From NCBI GenBank assembly GCA_033344815.1, contig JAWPMR010000001.1, positions 2,342,136-2,406,135 of the forward strand: a stretch of 64,000 nucleotides of DNA, written 5' to 3'. Below the pieces are notes generated by a model. It had not been told where the DNA came from, ran no database searches, and worked only from the letters and a program-made list of their open reading frames with translations. Each line of letters begins with the position of its first letter. Within the stretch, counting starts at the first letter, position 1. A program made the translations under genes and the position numbers. Shown in pieces: positions 1-8,801 of this stretch. The DNA comes from Paracoccaceae bacterium (lineage in GTDB: Bacteria; Pseudomonadota; Alphaproteobacteria; Rhodobacterales; Rhodobacteraceae).

Positions 1-1047
1 CGTTGTTTCATCTACAGACAGACTTAATTGTGACGAGTCATGCTGCGCTGTGATTCTCAAACGATTCTGAAGCGTTACAGATTTTGGACGGTCCAATAAG
101 AAAGCCGTCCGGCCCCAATGACCGTCGGAGTGCAACCCATTTGTCAACAAGACATCTGAGGCTAGTTGCATTTCGAAGCTCACAAACACAGCGTGAGCCG
201 TACCTGCAACGGAACAGAAGAGGTCTTCTGTCGCACGCGCTGGTTTTACATTCGGTTTGGCGAAATCAAATTGAAATAGCTCCGATGCTGGTCCCAAAGG
301 ATTGAGGCCAAGCGCCGCAAAATCATTTGGCGTAATTTGCGCGATCTTTGAGAAGCGATGAAAAGCTCTGAGATCAAAACCTTCCGCCTCTCCCGGCCGC
401 CACAGATCAAGCAGTTTTTCACTTTCAACGAGTTGGGCCTTTAGTGTCCCATGTTCAGGGACGGTGCGCGCCTGGGGTTTGGCAAGCATGAACATTGCAT
501 GCGTGAGTGTCGCCAACGCCCCTTCGCCGAGCAAGACGGTGTCCACGATTTCTGAGATTACGACATCAGCAGGTTCCGGAATGTCCACACCGACGACCAG
601 ATTGTGCGACGATTTCGGGATAACCGTAATGCGGTCGCTGAGCCCGTTGTCTTCAATGACCTGGATTGCTGCTTGTGCTATCAAGGGTTGCTGCTCGCAA
701 GTATATACGTGTTTCGCACCGGCCTGAGCCGCCAACATAGCTGTCAAACCCGCACCACAACCGATATCGAGCACAATGTCTCCATGTTGCACTTTCGCCT
801 CGATGGCCTTGGCATATGCGCTGTTGCGAGCCGTGTCTGCCAGCATTGGAAAGTGCCAGCGGGGAACAAACATTTGATGAAGCCGTTCCTGCAGTATCTG
901 TGCGTCGTGGTGCTGGGGAACTAAGCTAAGGGCTTGCGAGAGAACCTCTGACGTCCGAATACCGCCATCCGTCAGGGGTTCAAGTTTGGCAATACCGACG
1001 AGGTTTTCCGCTTCTTGCGCGCTCTGCTGATCGCTTTCTTGTTTCAT
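1..1047 (-). CDS. PRMT-like SAM-dependent methyltransferase (C-terminus beyond window)
   Basis: The reading frame is open from position 1 up to about 1518 and runs off the left edge, so the C-terminus is missing. The protein has the class I SAM-binding motif VLDIGCGAGLTAML, then CEQQPLIAQAA, and a double-E-like loop VISEIVDTVLLGEGAL. The segment VPRWHFPMLADTARNSAYAKAI before motif I is typical of protein arginine methyltransferases of the PRMT7/PRMT9 type. A beta-barrel-like tail follows. The start is uncertain. I use the ATG at 1047 although its ribosome site is weak; the frame stays open upstream, but the IS6 remnant begins there, so longer starts (for example 1317) would lie in IS sequence. 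The family transfers methyl groups to protein side chains; the substrate here is unknown. Confidence 0.75.
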   Translation of the reverse strand, partial: MKQESDQQSAQEAENLVGIAKLEPLTDGGIRTSEVLSQALSLVPQHHDAQILQERLHQMFVPRWHFPMLADTARNSAYAKAIEAKVQHGDIVLDIGCGAGLTAMLAAQAGAKHVYTCEQQPLIAQAAIQVIEDNGLSDRITVIPKSSHNLVVGVDIPEPADVVISEIVDTVLLGEGALATLTHAMFMLAKPQARTVPEHGTLKAQLVESEKLLDLWRPGEAEGFDLRAFHRFSKIAQITPNDFAALGLNPLGPASELFQFDFAKPNVKPARATEDLFCSVAGTAHAVFVSFEMQLASDVLLTNGLHSDGHWGRTAFLLDRPKSVTLQNRLRITAQHDSSQLSLSVDETT

Positions 1048-1302
1048 TCGCAAAGGATCAGTTGAAATATTCTTAGCCAATTTTGGTTCCTCGTCAGAAA
1101 TGAAAGCTGCCGAATTTGCGTATGCATCAAAAGCATCTAAGAATGGTAAAGGGAAAACGGCGACTTCGCGCTGCGTTGCCTGACTAGTTTGCACGGCTTT
1201 TCGCCCGAGCGCATTACAAACAGGAATTGAACAGAGCTCGCTAACGCATGCATTAGCCTGGCATTTGGGACCTGAAAAGCGGGAATTGTTCTGGGAAGAA
1301 AG

Positions 1303-2032
1303 CTGTTCAAGAGACATCGCTTCTTTCGTGTGGTCATTCCATGCGCAGCCCAGATGCAAATGCGATATCTGCTGTCTTGCCAGAATGCGCAGATTTTCTA
1401 GCGGGGCATGGACGTGGATCGCGCGACCGTGTTTCTTCGGGCGCAGAAGTTTGACACGGAACTCGCAAAGAGAACGGAACATCCCTAGATCGCACCAGCC
1501 AGAACAGAAATGCCCCTCTCACCAGATTGTATCGCAATCGCCTGCCGAGCAGGGGATGAGACCTAAATAAGTGATGTAGCCGTTTCTCATCGCTGCGGTC
1601 GGCAACTGCCGATACCGAAGCCAAGCCAATGTTGCCAATGGGCATTTGGTGGATTTTCGTTTGACAGCCCGACAGGATGCAAAGGCTGCCAAAGCCGTTT
1701 TGAACACATCCGCCTTCACAGGCCACTCTCTTTATGCACGGACAAAGCGCCTGGGTATCGCGAGGCAATCGGAAAGATCAACCATCCGACCCACATTTTG
1801 ACCCCATTGCGCCTATTGACGAGACGTATCGAAAGAACGGCATCTAGAGCGGCCATGCCGCCACAAAAAGGCTGATCGGTGACTAGCAGAGCGTCATCAC
1901 TGAGGTCTGCAATGGTAACCAAACATGGGGTGACCCCCCAGAAGACTCAAAAACAGACCCATTCAGACGCAACAGCCGAGCTTGCGGGGCGAGATCGCAT
2001 TCGGTCACCAACCATTTGGTTTGGCACCTTGA
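1303..2032 (+). pseudogene. Decayed IS6-family transposase
   Basis: Translated pieces in shifting frames line up in order along an IS6-family DDE transposase. LFKRHRFFRVVI at about 1303-1340 is the N-terminus. MDVDRATVFL then AQKFDTELAKRTEHP at about 1408-1486 is the helix-turn-helix region. VDFRLTARQDAKAAKAVLN at about 1650-1705 follows the first catalytic Asp. YREAIGKINHP is at about 1757-1788. SGHAATKRLIGD and then GEIAFGHQPFGLAP, with a stop at 2030-2032, form the C-terminus. Several frameshifts and stops (for example TAG at about 1399) make it non-functional. No clean terminal inverted repeats were seen. It sits directly upstream of the methyltransferase gene and may have displaced its promoter. 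Confidence 0.7.
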
Positions 2033-2165
2033 AATCAATGGCCTTGTGCAACGGAAATTTACAGACTGCCAACGCATGCAACAGGCCGATTGTGCGTGTC
2101 ATCTAAGGTGGCGTCATGGGCAGGCGACACAAACATATTCGCACCCGGTTCACCTAAACAAATCA

Positions 2166-2900
2166 TCAGTTATGTCGTCTGCTGCGGTGACGCCAACACC
2201 ATCCTTGATCCTCAGTTGCCAGTTCCTGATATTCTTCATCATCAAGACTGGTGAAAATGCGGGTTTGACCCACAGTTTCCATAAGCCTCAACTCTCCGGC
2301 AGCCAGAGCGACACTGCCATCAAACGTTTGAACGCCGGCGAACACAAATGGCTGGGACCTGGGCAGAGAGCGGTTGGCGTCGGTCATGGAGAGATCGATT
2401 ATGCCACCGCCGACCTTCCCGACACCTTCAAACCTATCGACCGTGTCTGGTGGGTTCATGCGGGCGTGGCTCACACCGTTGCTCGCAACTGAAAATTTTA
2501 AGACTTGAGCGTCCGTGCGTCCCACCAGCACATCTTCACCGGCGCCCCCGACCAGCGCATCGTCACCGACGCCGCCGAAGAGAACATCATCGTCTCCACT
2601 GCCAGAGACATAATCGTCGCCGCACCCACCGCGCAGCTTGTCATCACCGGCGTCTTACGCCGAGTTTTCATCGCCAGACGCTCCGGCAAAAACATCAGTT
2701 CCGTTACCACTGTTGATCTGATCGTCACCAGCGCCACCGTCTAGTTTGTTGTCCCGACTCTGGGAAAAGTCGTATCGTTGTCACCACCGCCGAAGGTTCT
2801 GTCACTACTGCCGTCGCCGAAATAGGACCCGCAGCCGGAAGCGATTTTCGTATCGTTGCCGTTCGCGCCCAGGCGAGGCGACCGGCACACGTCTGGCATG
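2166..2900 (-). pseudogene. Decayed RTX (haemolysin-type calcium-binding repeat) protein
   Basis: Read leftward from about 2900, the frame encodes degenerate glycine/aspartate nonapeptides: GGGDNDT, then after a frameshift LDGGAGDDQI, GNGTDVFAGASGDE, an in-frame TAA at about 2663, and LRGGCGDDYVSGSGDDDVLFGGVGDDALVGGAGEDVL split across repeats. A C-terminal module with DTVDRFEGVGKVGG and IIDLSMTDAN resembles the secretion domain after the repeats in serralysin-like and other type I secreted proteins, and ends at a stop at 2166. Known RTX proteins leave the cell by an ABC/HlyD/TolC exporter; none is in this window. The stop, the frameshift and the missing N-terminal domain make this a relic. 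Confidence 0.7.
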
Positions 2901-4035
2901 AAATTCGAGCCAACTGTCAAAGCGCATGGACGAATGCTTTGTCAGTCGGTTTACTGGGCCGTGAGACGTCTCACGGGACCTGGTTTGCACAGGTCCACAG
3001 CTTGACGCCAAGAGCGAAAAATTTGCTGCTGTTCTCCACCCGGATCGTAGCCGGACAACCGGTTTGACGCCACACGCGTGCTGGCGGGGCGATAAATATC
3101 ACGTCCTTTGTGGCTGAACCTTGGATCCGCATCCGCTGGATCCGAGCGCTTTTATCCCCCGCTGTCAGCCGCTGCCTCTTGCGGCCCGTCGGCAACTGTT
3201 CATCGCCAGAATCCCGTTCGGCTGAGTGTGCTTGCACAATCGCCTGACAGGCAAAGCATGCCTCAAATCTCATTTGAACGGACCGTATCTGGTCGTTCGT
3301 CTCCCAGACCGGTTGTGCCCGGCACTTCGGGCGCCTGTCCCCGAGTTGCAGGCCCAACATATTCAAAACCCTGTAGACCTTCTTGACCGCTCTCGGGACA
3401 TCGCAGCGCCATGCCCTGTCAGGCGGTGTTTGATCTGCCGATCTTCACGGTGCGGGACGTGGTGCGCCCGTCTGCCCCAGAGCGAACAGGTGTTGCGCAG
3501 ATTTCTGTGAGGCGCTGTTTCAATGCGGCCAGCTCCCCTCTTATCGTGTGAAGGTAAACCACCGCTGGGGCAGTGGGGGGCGTCGTGACAGATGTTGACA
3601 GGCGGCGCGATCAAACAGAAGGACTTTGCACGAACGCCGAATCAATATCCACCAGTCCTTCCGAACACCATCGACAAGCGCACAGGTCCGATCCGACCTC
3701 AAGGTTTTCGCCTCGTGACATCCGCTCGCCATTGTGCCGGGACCAATATCGGACAAATCTCGCCGTTCAGGCGCAGGTTCGCAGGGAGGCGTTTCAATTG
3801 ATTGCGCGCACCAGCCCGTTCTCTCAATTCCAACCTGTCTAACGACAAAGAGCTAGCAAGTTTCTTATCGATGTCCGCTTGGCTCGCCTGCCCCAGACTA
3901 GCAGAGTGCGGCGCAATCAGCTGCCAGACACTCGATGCCCACCGCCCGGCAAATCTGCGCAGCCGGCCTGCGAAACAGGCTGCGGAAAACGTCATTCAAA
4001 ACGTGAAAAAAATCACACCTCGGGGCACCTTCCAA
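2901..4035. other. Unassigned 1.1-kb stretch without an intact gene
   Basis: No open frame here looks like a real protein on either strand: the frames are short, arginine- and proline-rich and overlap one another. One leftward piece (about 3815-3910), reading QADIDKKLASSLSLDRLELRER, faintly recalls the linker and coiled coil of IS3-type OrfA proteins, which would make this another mobile-element relic, but the match is too weak to name it. Confidence 0.4.
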
Positions 4036-5010
4036 TTAGTCATGCTCTTTCTCAATGACGGCGAGAAGCGCGACCGCCAACGCTTGATCTACCAATAGTT
4101 TCTTTACGAAACCAGCCCGTAGAACCGCCAGTGTTGCAGCGAGCTTACCAGCGCCTCCGGCAAGCAGAACGGTATCCATCTCCGCCATGTCCATTGGTCG
4201 AACGCAGGGTGTGCAGCGGTTCAATTCGATATCCGCGACCGATCCGTCCGCCTTGTAAAATACGCCACAACAGTCTCCGACCACATCTGCATGACGCAAT
4301 TGCTGGATCTGGTCCGCGCTGAAAATCCCGCTATCAAATAGAATGGCGCCTTCGCCGCATTCGCCGACGCTCATCAAGGCATGATCTGCCCCACAGGCCG
4401 ACTCCATTGCGTCACGCACAAGCCGCTGTGCCATGATGCGCTCACAGTCTGATGCGCTATCTGCTACAAAAGGCGCAGGCATCAGGATCGCCCGCCCGCC
4501 TGTCTGTGCTGCCAGCCGAACACAAACATCGCCGGGCGCAGTGTGCGAGGCATAGGTCACTGACCCCATCAGAGACACAAACGTCAGACCGCTGTTGCGC
4601 ACACCGGTTAAGTTATCCGCCATCCCAGACAATGTGCGGCCCCAGCCAACACCGACAGTGACCGGCGCGTCCGAACTTGCGATCCGCGCAAGATAGCCAC
4701 TCGCCAGTATCGCGACCGCATTACGCGCAAGGATATCATCACCGATCTCGCCCTCAATGGGTGCAACCTGCGCCTCTTGCAAGTTAAAGGCATTCACCAA
4801 CCGGTCCGCCAAGGCCAACGTCTGTGCGGTGCGATGCTCGACCGTGATCCGAACAAGCCCCTGTTCACGTGCATCAGCCAGCATGCGCAACACTTTGAAG
4901 CGGGAAATACCAAGCCGTTTGCTGATTTCCTGCTGGCTCAGATTGCCCACGTAATACAACCACGCCGCCTGCGCGATATCATGATCAGCCTGACGTTTAT
5001 GCATCAGCAT
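4036..5010 (-). CDS. SorC/DeoR-type sugar-responsive transcriptional regulator
   Basis: A 324-residue protein with an N-terminal helix-turn-helix (DIAQAAWLYYVGNLSQQEISKR and GISRFKVLRML, residues about 10-45) and a SorC sugar-phosphate-binding domain (VGVGWGRTLSGMADNL, residues about 117-132; GECGEGAILFDSGIFS, about 222-237; a conserved tail around GAGKLAATLAVLRAGFVKKLLVD). Regulators of this family bind a phosphorylated sugar or polyol and control the neighbouring catabolic operon. It is transcribed away from the importer and kinase operon that starts at 5238, so it is the probable regulator of that operon. A promoter and palindrome lie in the 227-bp gap. Its paralogue at 13281-14318 serves the second sugar cluster. 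Confidence 0.88.
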   Translation of the reverse strand: MLMHKRQADHDIAQAAWLYYVGNLSQQEISKRLGISRFKVLRMLADAREQGLVRITVEHRTAQTLALADRLVNAFNLQEAQVAPIEGEIGDDILARNAVAILASGYLARIASSDAPVTVGVGWGRTLSGMADNLTGVRNSGLTFVSLMGSVTYASHTAPGDVCVRLAAQTGGRAILMPAPFVADSASDCERIMAQRLVRDAMESACGADHALMSVGECGEGAILFDSGIFSADQIQQLRHADVVGDCCGVFYKADGSVADIELNRCTPCVRPMDMAEMDTVLLAGGAGKLAATLAVLRAGFVKKLLVDQALAVALLAVIEKEHD

Positions 5011-5050
5011 GACCCGTTAAGTTGCTCCCGGAGAACTGCGACAAAATATC

Positions 5051-5100
5051 TTGACCTAGGGGTGTCAATTTATATAGTCACAAACGTGCAGTCAATGCAC
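5051..5100 (+). promoter_or_regulatory. Probable promoter and operator of the sugar ABC/DhaKL operon
   Basis: TTGACC at 5051-5056 and TATAGT at 5073-5078 are 16 bp apart and form a plausible sigma-70 promoter reading toward the binding-protein gene. Just downstream, GTGCA (5086-5090) and TGCAC (5096-5100) form a perfect inverted repeat with a 5-bp spacer, well placed for a repressor such as the divergent SorC protein. A small hairpin (ACCCG 5205-5209, CGGGT 5216-5220) sits right before the strong ribosome site AGGGAGG at 5223-5229. Confidence 0.5.
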
Positions 5101-5237
5101 AAGTGTGAGATTAGCCGCTGCTGCCACAATGTGACTAACTGATACTGCGGCATGACACGACGCATTCTAAAGGAGTTTTGGCGCAGGCCTGACTCCGGCA
5201 AACGACCCGCTAATACGGGTTTAGGGAGGAAGAATAG

Positions 5238-6227
5238 ATGAATACCCAGTTTAAATTGTTGGCCAGCGCGGCGCTGACATCGACGGCGCTTCTCGGCACA
5301 CAGGTTGCAGCCGATGGACATTCCAAAGACATCGCCACGGTAGTCAAGATCGCGGGCATTCAGTGGTTCAACCGGATGGAAGAAGGCGTCACCAAATTCG
5401 CCGAGGAAAGCGGCATGAATGCATTTCAAGTGGGACCGGCACAAGCTGACCCGCAGCAGCAGGTTGCTTTGATCGAAGACATGATTGCCCAAGGCGTTGA
5501 TGCGCTGGCGGTCGTGCCGATGTCACCCGAAGCGCTTGAGCCGGTTCTGGGACGGGCCATGGAAGCCGGTATTGCAGTCATCACCCATGAAGCCGCAGCC
5601 CAGCAGAACACGACCTATGATCTCGAAGCCTTCGTAAACGAAGATTTTGGCGCGAACCTGATGGAGCAACTGGCCACCTGCATGGGCGGTGAAGGTGAAT
5701 ACGCCGTATTCGTGGGCTCGCTGACGTCACAGACACATAACCAATGGGTTGATGGTGCCATCGCACATCAGGAAGCCAACTTCCCGAATATGACACTGGT
5801 GGGTGACAAGAACGAAACCTTCGATGACGCGGAACAGGCCTACACCAAGGCGCAAGAAGTGCTGCGCGCCTTCCCGAACATCAAGGGCATGCAAGGGTCG
5901 GCCTCCACCGACGTGGCAGGTATCGGACGCGCGATTGAAGAGCGCGGCATGGAAGACGCAAGCTGTGTCTTTGGCACTTCCCTGCCCTCCATTGCGGGCC
6001 AGTACATTGAGACCGGAGCGGTTGATGGCATCGGCTTCTGGGATCCGGCCGTCGCCGGCGAAGCAATGAATAAGCTGGCTGTTATGGTCATGGACGGCGA
6101 AGAGGTGACCGACGGCATGGACCTTGGCCTGCCGGGTTACGAAAGCATCTCGCTTGATGGCAAGGTCATCTATGGTCAAGCATGGGTGAACGTGAACGCG
6201 GACAATATGGCGGACTACCCGTTCTGA
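5238..6227 (+). CDS. Sugar ABC transporter substrate-binding protein (RbsB/LsrB-like)
   Basis: A 329-residue periplasmic protein with a signal peptide ([20 protein letters not shown], cleavage probably near VAADG). It has the type I periplasmic-binding fold of the RbsB, LsrB and RhaS group: [40 protein letters not shown] with VVPMSPEAL, then [15 protein letters not shown] and a hinge region around [19 protein letters not shown]. It delivers a carbohydrate to the permeases encoded downstream. The start is supported by AGGGAGG nine bases upstream. It is the first gene of the operon, which continues with the ATPase, two permeases and DhaK/DhaL-like kinase subunits. The ligand cannot be read from sequence; the kinase partners suggest a short ketose or polyol. 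Confidence 0.9.
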   Translation: MNTQFKLLASAALTSTALLGTQVAADGHSKDIATVVKIAGIQWFNRMEEGVTKFAEESGMNAFQVGPAQADPQQQVALIEDMIAQGVDALAVVPMSPEALEPVLGRAMEAGIAVITHEAAAQQNTTYDLEAFVNEDFGANLMEQLATCMGGEGEYAVFVGSLTSQTHNQWVDGAIAHQEANFPNMTLVGDKNETFDDAEQAYTKAQEVLRAFPNIKGMQGSASTDVAGIGRAIEERGMEDASCVFGTSLPSIAGQYIETGAVDGIGFWDPAVAGEAMNKLAVMVMDGEEVTDGMDLGLPGYESISLDGKVIYGQAWVNVNADNMADYPF

Positions 6228-6240
6228 TCAACTGTTCTGA

Positions 6241-6262
6241 GGGGCGGTCCATGTGCCGCCCC
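6241..6262 (+). terminator. Intra-operon hairpin (attenuator-like)
   Basis: GGGGCGG at 6241-6247 and CCGCCCC at 6256-6262 form a perfect 7-bp G+C stem with an 8-nt loop, followed by GCATTTT. It lies between the binding-protein gene and the ATPase gene. A partial terminator here would give the usual excess of binding protein over membrane components and may protect the upstream mRNA end. Confidence 0.6.
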
Positions 6263-6299
6263 GCATTTTCCCGAAACACGTAATTCAAGTTGGCTGTTC

Positions 6300-7796
6300 A
6301 TGTCCTCTGACCATGACACCGCATTCATCGACCTGCGCGCGATCACCAAACGCTACGTTGGTGTCACGGCGCTCGACTCCGTCGATTTCACCGTACAGCC
6401 GGGTGAAGCCGTTTGCCTTGCCGGGGAAAACGGGTCGGGCAAATCGACGCTCATCAAGATCATTTCGGGTGTCGAACCCGCCACTGAAGGCACCGTGCAC
6501 ATCGCTGGACAAGAACGTCCTGTTTTGAACCCGCGCATATCAGCCGCCGCCGGGGTCATGGTGATTTTTCAGGACTTTTCGCTGTTTCCGAACCTGAGCG
6601 TCGCTGAGAACATCGCCTTTGCGACGCAGCTTTCCAAACACGAACATTTCTACAAATCCGGAGCCACCCGGGAAATTGCGCAAAAAGCGCTAGAGCGCAT
6701 CGGCGTCACGATCGACTTGGACGCTCGCGTGGAGTCCCTGCCCGTTGCACAAAAACAGCTTGTCGCCATATGCCGTGCGCTGGCGTCTCAGGCGCAGCTT
6801 ATTATCATGGATGAACCGACAACGGCGCTCACCGAAAAGGAGGTGCGTCGCTTGCAAGGCATCATTCGCATGCTCAAAGAAGACGGTGTCGCGGTGATTT
6901 TTGTCAGCCATAAACTCGCCGAAGTGCTTGAGGTGTCTGAAAAAGTAGTCGTGTTGCGCAACGGCAAGAAAGTCGCGGAAGGCCCGGCGTCAGAGTTCGA
7001 TACCCAATCCTTGACCTATCACATGACCGGACGTGACGTTCCCGAAGTGCCGCCCAGCGACGTGATGTCCGGGGCGGAAACACTCATGCAAGTGCAGGGA
7101 CTCACGAAAGAAGGGTCCTTTGCGGACATTGGTTTCGACCTCAGGGCAGGTGAAGTCCTTGGCATTACCGGGCTTTTGGGCAGCGGACGCACTTCAGTCG
7201 CCAAGGCGTTGTTCGGTTTGGTCGCGCCGGATGACGGCACGATCACCGTTGACGGGCAGCCCATCCCCACCGGTGATCCGCAAGCAGCCTCGATGGCGAG
7301 GATCGGATATGTCCCCGAAGATCGCCTGACAGAAGGCCTGTTCCTGAGCCAATCCATCCTGCGCAACGTCGCCATCGGGCGGCTTGACGCCCACACAAAC
7401 GGCAGTTTCCTGAACATGGGGGGGTTGGTGGATGAAGCCACCGACTGGCTTAAAAGGCTCAACGTCAAAGCGCCTGATGTTAACGCACCAGTCCAGTCGC
7501 TCTCTGGTGGGAACCAGCAGCGTGTGGCTCTGGCCCGATGGTTGTCGCGCGCGCCTCGGGTTCTGATCTTGAACGGGCCGAGCGTCGGTGTTGATGTCGG
7601 CTCCAAAGCCGATATCCATCACATCATTCGCGACCTTGCCAGTGAGGGCATCGGGATCATCGTGATTTCGGATGATTTGCCTGAATTGCTTGCCACCTGT
7701 CACCGCATCCTCGTGATGCGTGATGGGCGGATCATTGACGCGCTGGACGGACGGTCTGTGAGCGAAGAAGATCTTGCGCGCAGGCTGGCCTCATGA
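6300..7796 (+). CDS. Sugar ABC transporter ATP-binding protein (tandem NBDs)
   Basis: A 498-residue RbsA/MglA-type ATPase with two nucleotide-binding domains. NBD1 has Walker A GENGSGKSTLIK (residues about 43-54), a shortened signature LPVAQKQL and Walker B LIIMDEPTTAL. NBD2 has an atypical Walker A GLLGSGRTSVAKALFG, a good signature LSGGNQQRVALARW, but a Walker B reading VLILNGPSVGVDVG, so the usual Asp-Glu pair is Asn-Gly. NBD2 is therefore probably non-hydrolytic, as in some other importers of this family. It should drive the permease pair encoded at 7793-9815. Its stop overlaps the next start (ATGA). No strong ribosome site precedes ATG 6300. Confidence 0.9.
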   Translation: MSSDHDTAFIDLRAITKRYVGVTALDSVDFTVQPGEAVCLAGENGSGKSTLIKIISGVEPATEGTVHIAGQERPVLNPRISAAAGVMVIFQDFSLFPNLSVAENIAFATQLSKHEHFYKSGATREIAQKALERIGVTIDLDARVESLPVAQKQLVAICRALASQAQLIIMDEPTTALTEKEVRRLQGIIRMLKEDGVAVIFVSHKLAEVLEVSEKVVVLRNGKKVAEGPASEFDTQSLTYHMTGRDVPEVPPSDVMSGAETLMQVQGLTKEGSFADIGFDLRAGEVLGITGLLGSGRTSVAKALFGLVAPDDGTITVDGQPIPTGDPQAASMARIGYVPEDRLTEGLFLSQSILRNVAIGRLDAHTNGSFLNMGGLVDEATDWLKRLNVKAPDVNAPVQSLSGGNQQRVALARWLSRAPRVLILNGPSVGVDVGSKADIHHIIRDLASEGIGIIVISDDLPELLATCHRILVMRDGRIIDALDGRSVSEEDLARRLAS

Positions 7797-8794
7797 ACGA
7801 CTGGTTTCCCAAAGATTTCTGGACGCGCAATGAAACGCTGGTCGCTGGTGTCATCGTGCTGTTCTGCATCATCGCTACTATCTCGGACCCGCGCTTTTTT
7901 ACGATCACGACCGTATCGGACCTTCTGCGCGCCTCTATTGTCATCGGCATCCTTGCTGTAGGTGCGATGCTCGTTCTGGTGTCCGGCGGGATCGACGTAA
8001 GTTTCACAGCCATCGCTGTCTTTGCGATGTATTCCTCGTCGGTGCTGTTTCTGACCATCTGGCCCGGTGCGCCGTGGCCACTGATTTTTGCTATGTCGGT
8101 GGTTTTCGGCGCCATGTTGGGAGCGATAAATGGCTTTTTCATCGCCTTTCTGGGGTTGCCCACGCTGATTGTGACGCTCGGCACCCTGTCGGTTTTCAGG
8201 GGCTTTCTACTGACCTTCATTGGCTCACAACGCATCTCGGATTTGCCGCCCGCCATGCGGGACTTTTCGCGCGGTGTGTTGGCGCGCGGCACAACTGAGG
8301 CCGGGAATTTTTATTCCATTCCATGGGCTGCGCTGGCGCTGCTTTTCGTGATTTTGCTGACGTGGTTAATCCTCAAGAAAACAATGTTGGGACGGTCGAT
8401 CTATGCCATCGGCGGGTCGGTCGAAAGCGCACGGCGCATCGGGATCAACGTCAAGTGGACACAGTTTTTCGTCTATGTCTACGTCGGTGCGCTGGCCGGC
8501 CTTGCCGGGATCATCCACGGCTCGGTCGGGCGCATGGCGGACCCGTTCTCACTGGTCGGGCTGGAATTGTCGGTGATTGCCGCCGTCGTTCTGGGCGGTG
8601 CGAGATTAATTGGCGGCTATGGCACGCTGACCGGCACGCTGCTTGGTGTTGCGCTTATCGTCATCGTGCAGAACAGCCTGATTGTCATCGGTATCCCGAC
8701 CACATGGCAATCCGTCACCATCGGCATTTTAATCCTCTTGGGCACCGGCGTTCCCGCCTACCGCGCCAAGCGGGCGGCCGCGCGGGCAGGATGA
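7793..8794 (+). CDS. Sugar ABC transporter permease (RbsC-like), first
   Basis: A 333-residue integral membrane protein of the branched-chain/ribose permease family (BPD_transp_2) with about eight to ten hydrophobic segments. Typical features are the early VIGILAVGAMLVLVSGGIDVS segment (a GGIDLS-like motif, residues about 50-70), FLGLPTLIVTLGTLSVFRGF, and AIGGSVESARRIGINV, the cytoplasmic loop that couples to the ATPase. It begins four bases before the ATPase stop, indicating translational coupling. With the second permease it likely forms a heterodimeric channel in the inner membrane. Confidence 0.9.
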   Translation: MNDWFPKDFWTRNETLVAGVIVLFCIIATISDPRFFTITTVSDLLRASIVIGILAVGAMLVLVSGGIDVSFTAIAVFAMYSSSVLFLTIWPGAPWPLIFAMSVVFGAMLGAINGFFIAFLGLPTLIVTLGTLSVFRGFLLTFIGSQRISDLPPAMRDFSRGVLARGTTEAGNFYSIPWAALALLFVILLTWLILKKTMLGRSIYAIGGSVESARRIGINVKWTQFFVYVYVGALAGLAGIIHGSVGRMADPFSLVGLELSVIAAVVLGGARLIGGYGTLTGTLLGVALIVIVQNSLIVIGIPTTWQSVTIGILILLGTGVPAYRAKRAAARAG

Positions 8795-8801
8795 GGACAT
8801 T

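Noticed and set aside
1267-1317. A longer methyltransferase start at 1317
   Set aside because: The frame is open there, but the sequence belongs to the N-terminal part of the IS6 transposase on the other strand, so continuity is probably chance.
4036-5010. LsrR and an AI-2 uptake operon for the first cluster
   Set aside because: The importer resembles LsrACDB and LsrR is also a SorC protein, but LsrK, LsrF and LsrG are missing and DhaK/DhaL occupy their place.
5071-5107. Extended CACAAGTGTG inverted repeat as a second SorC operator
   Set aside because: The symmetry is imperfect and overlaps the better GTGCA-N5-TGCAC repeat.
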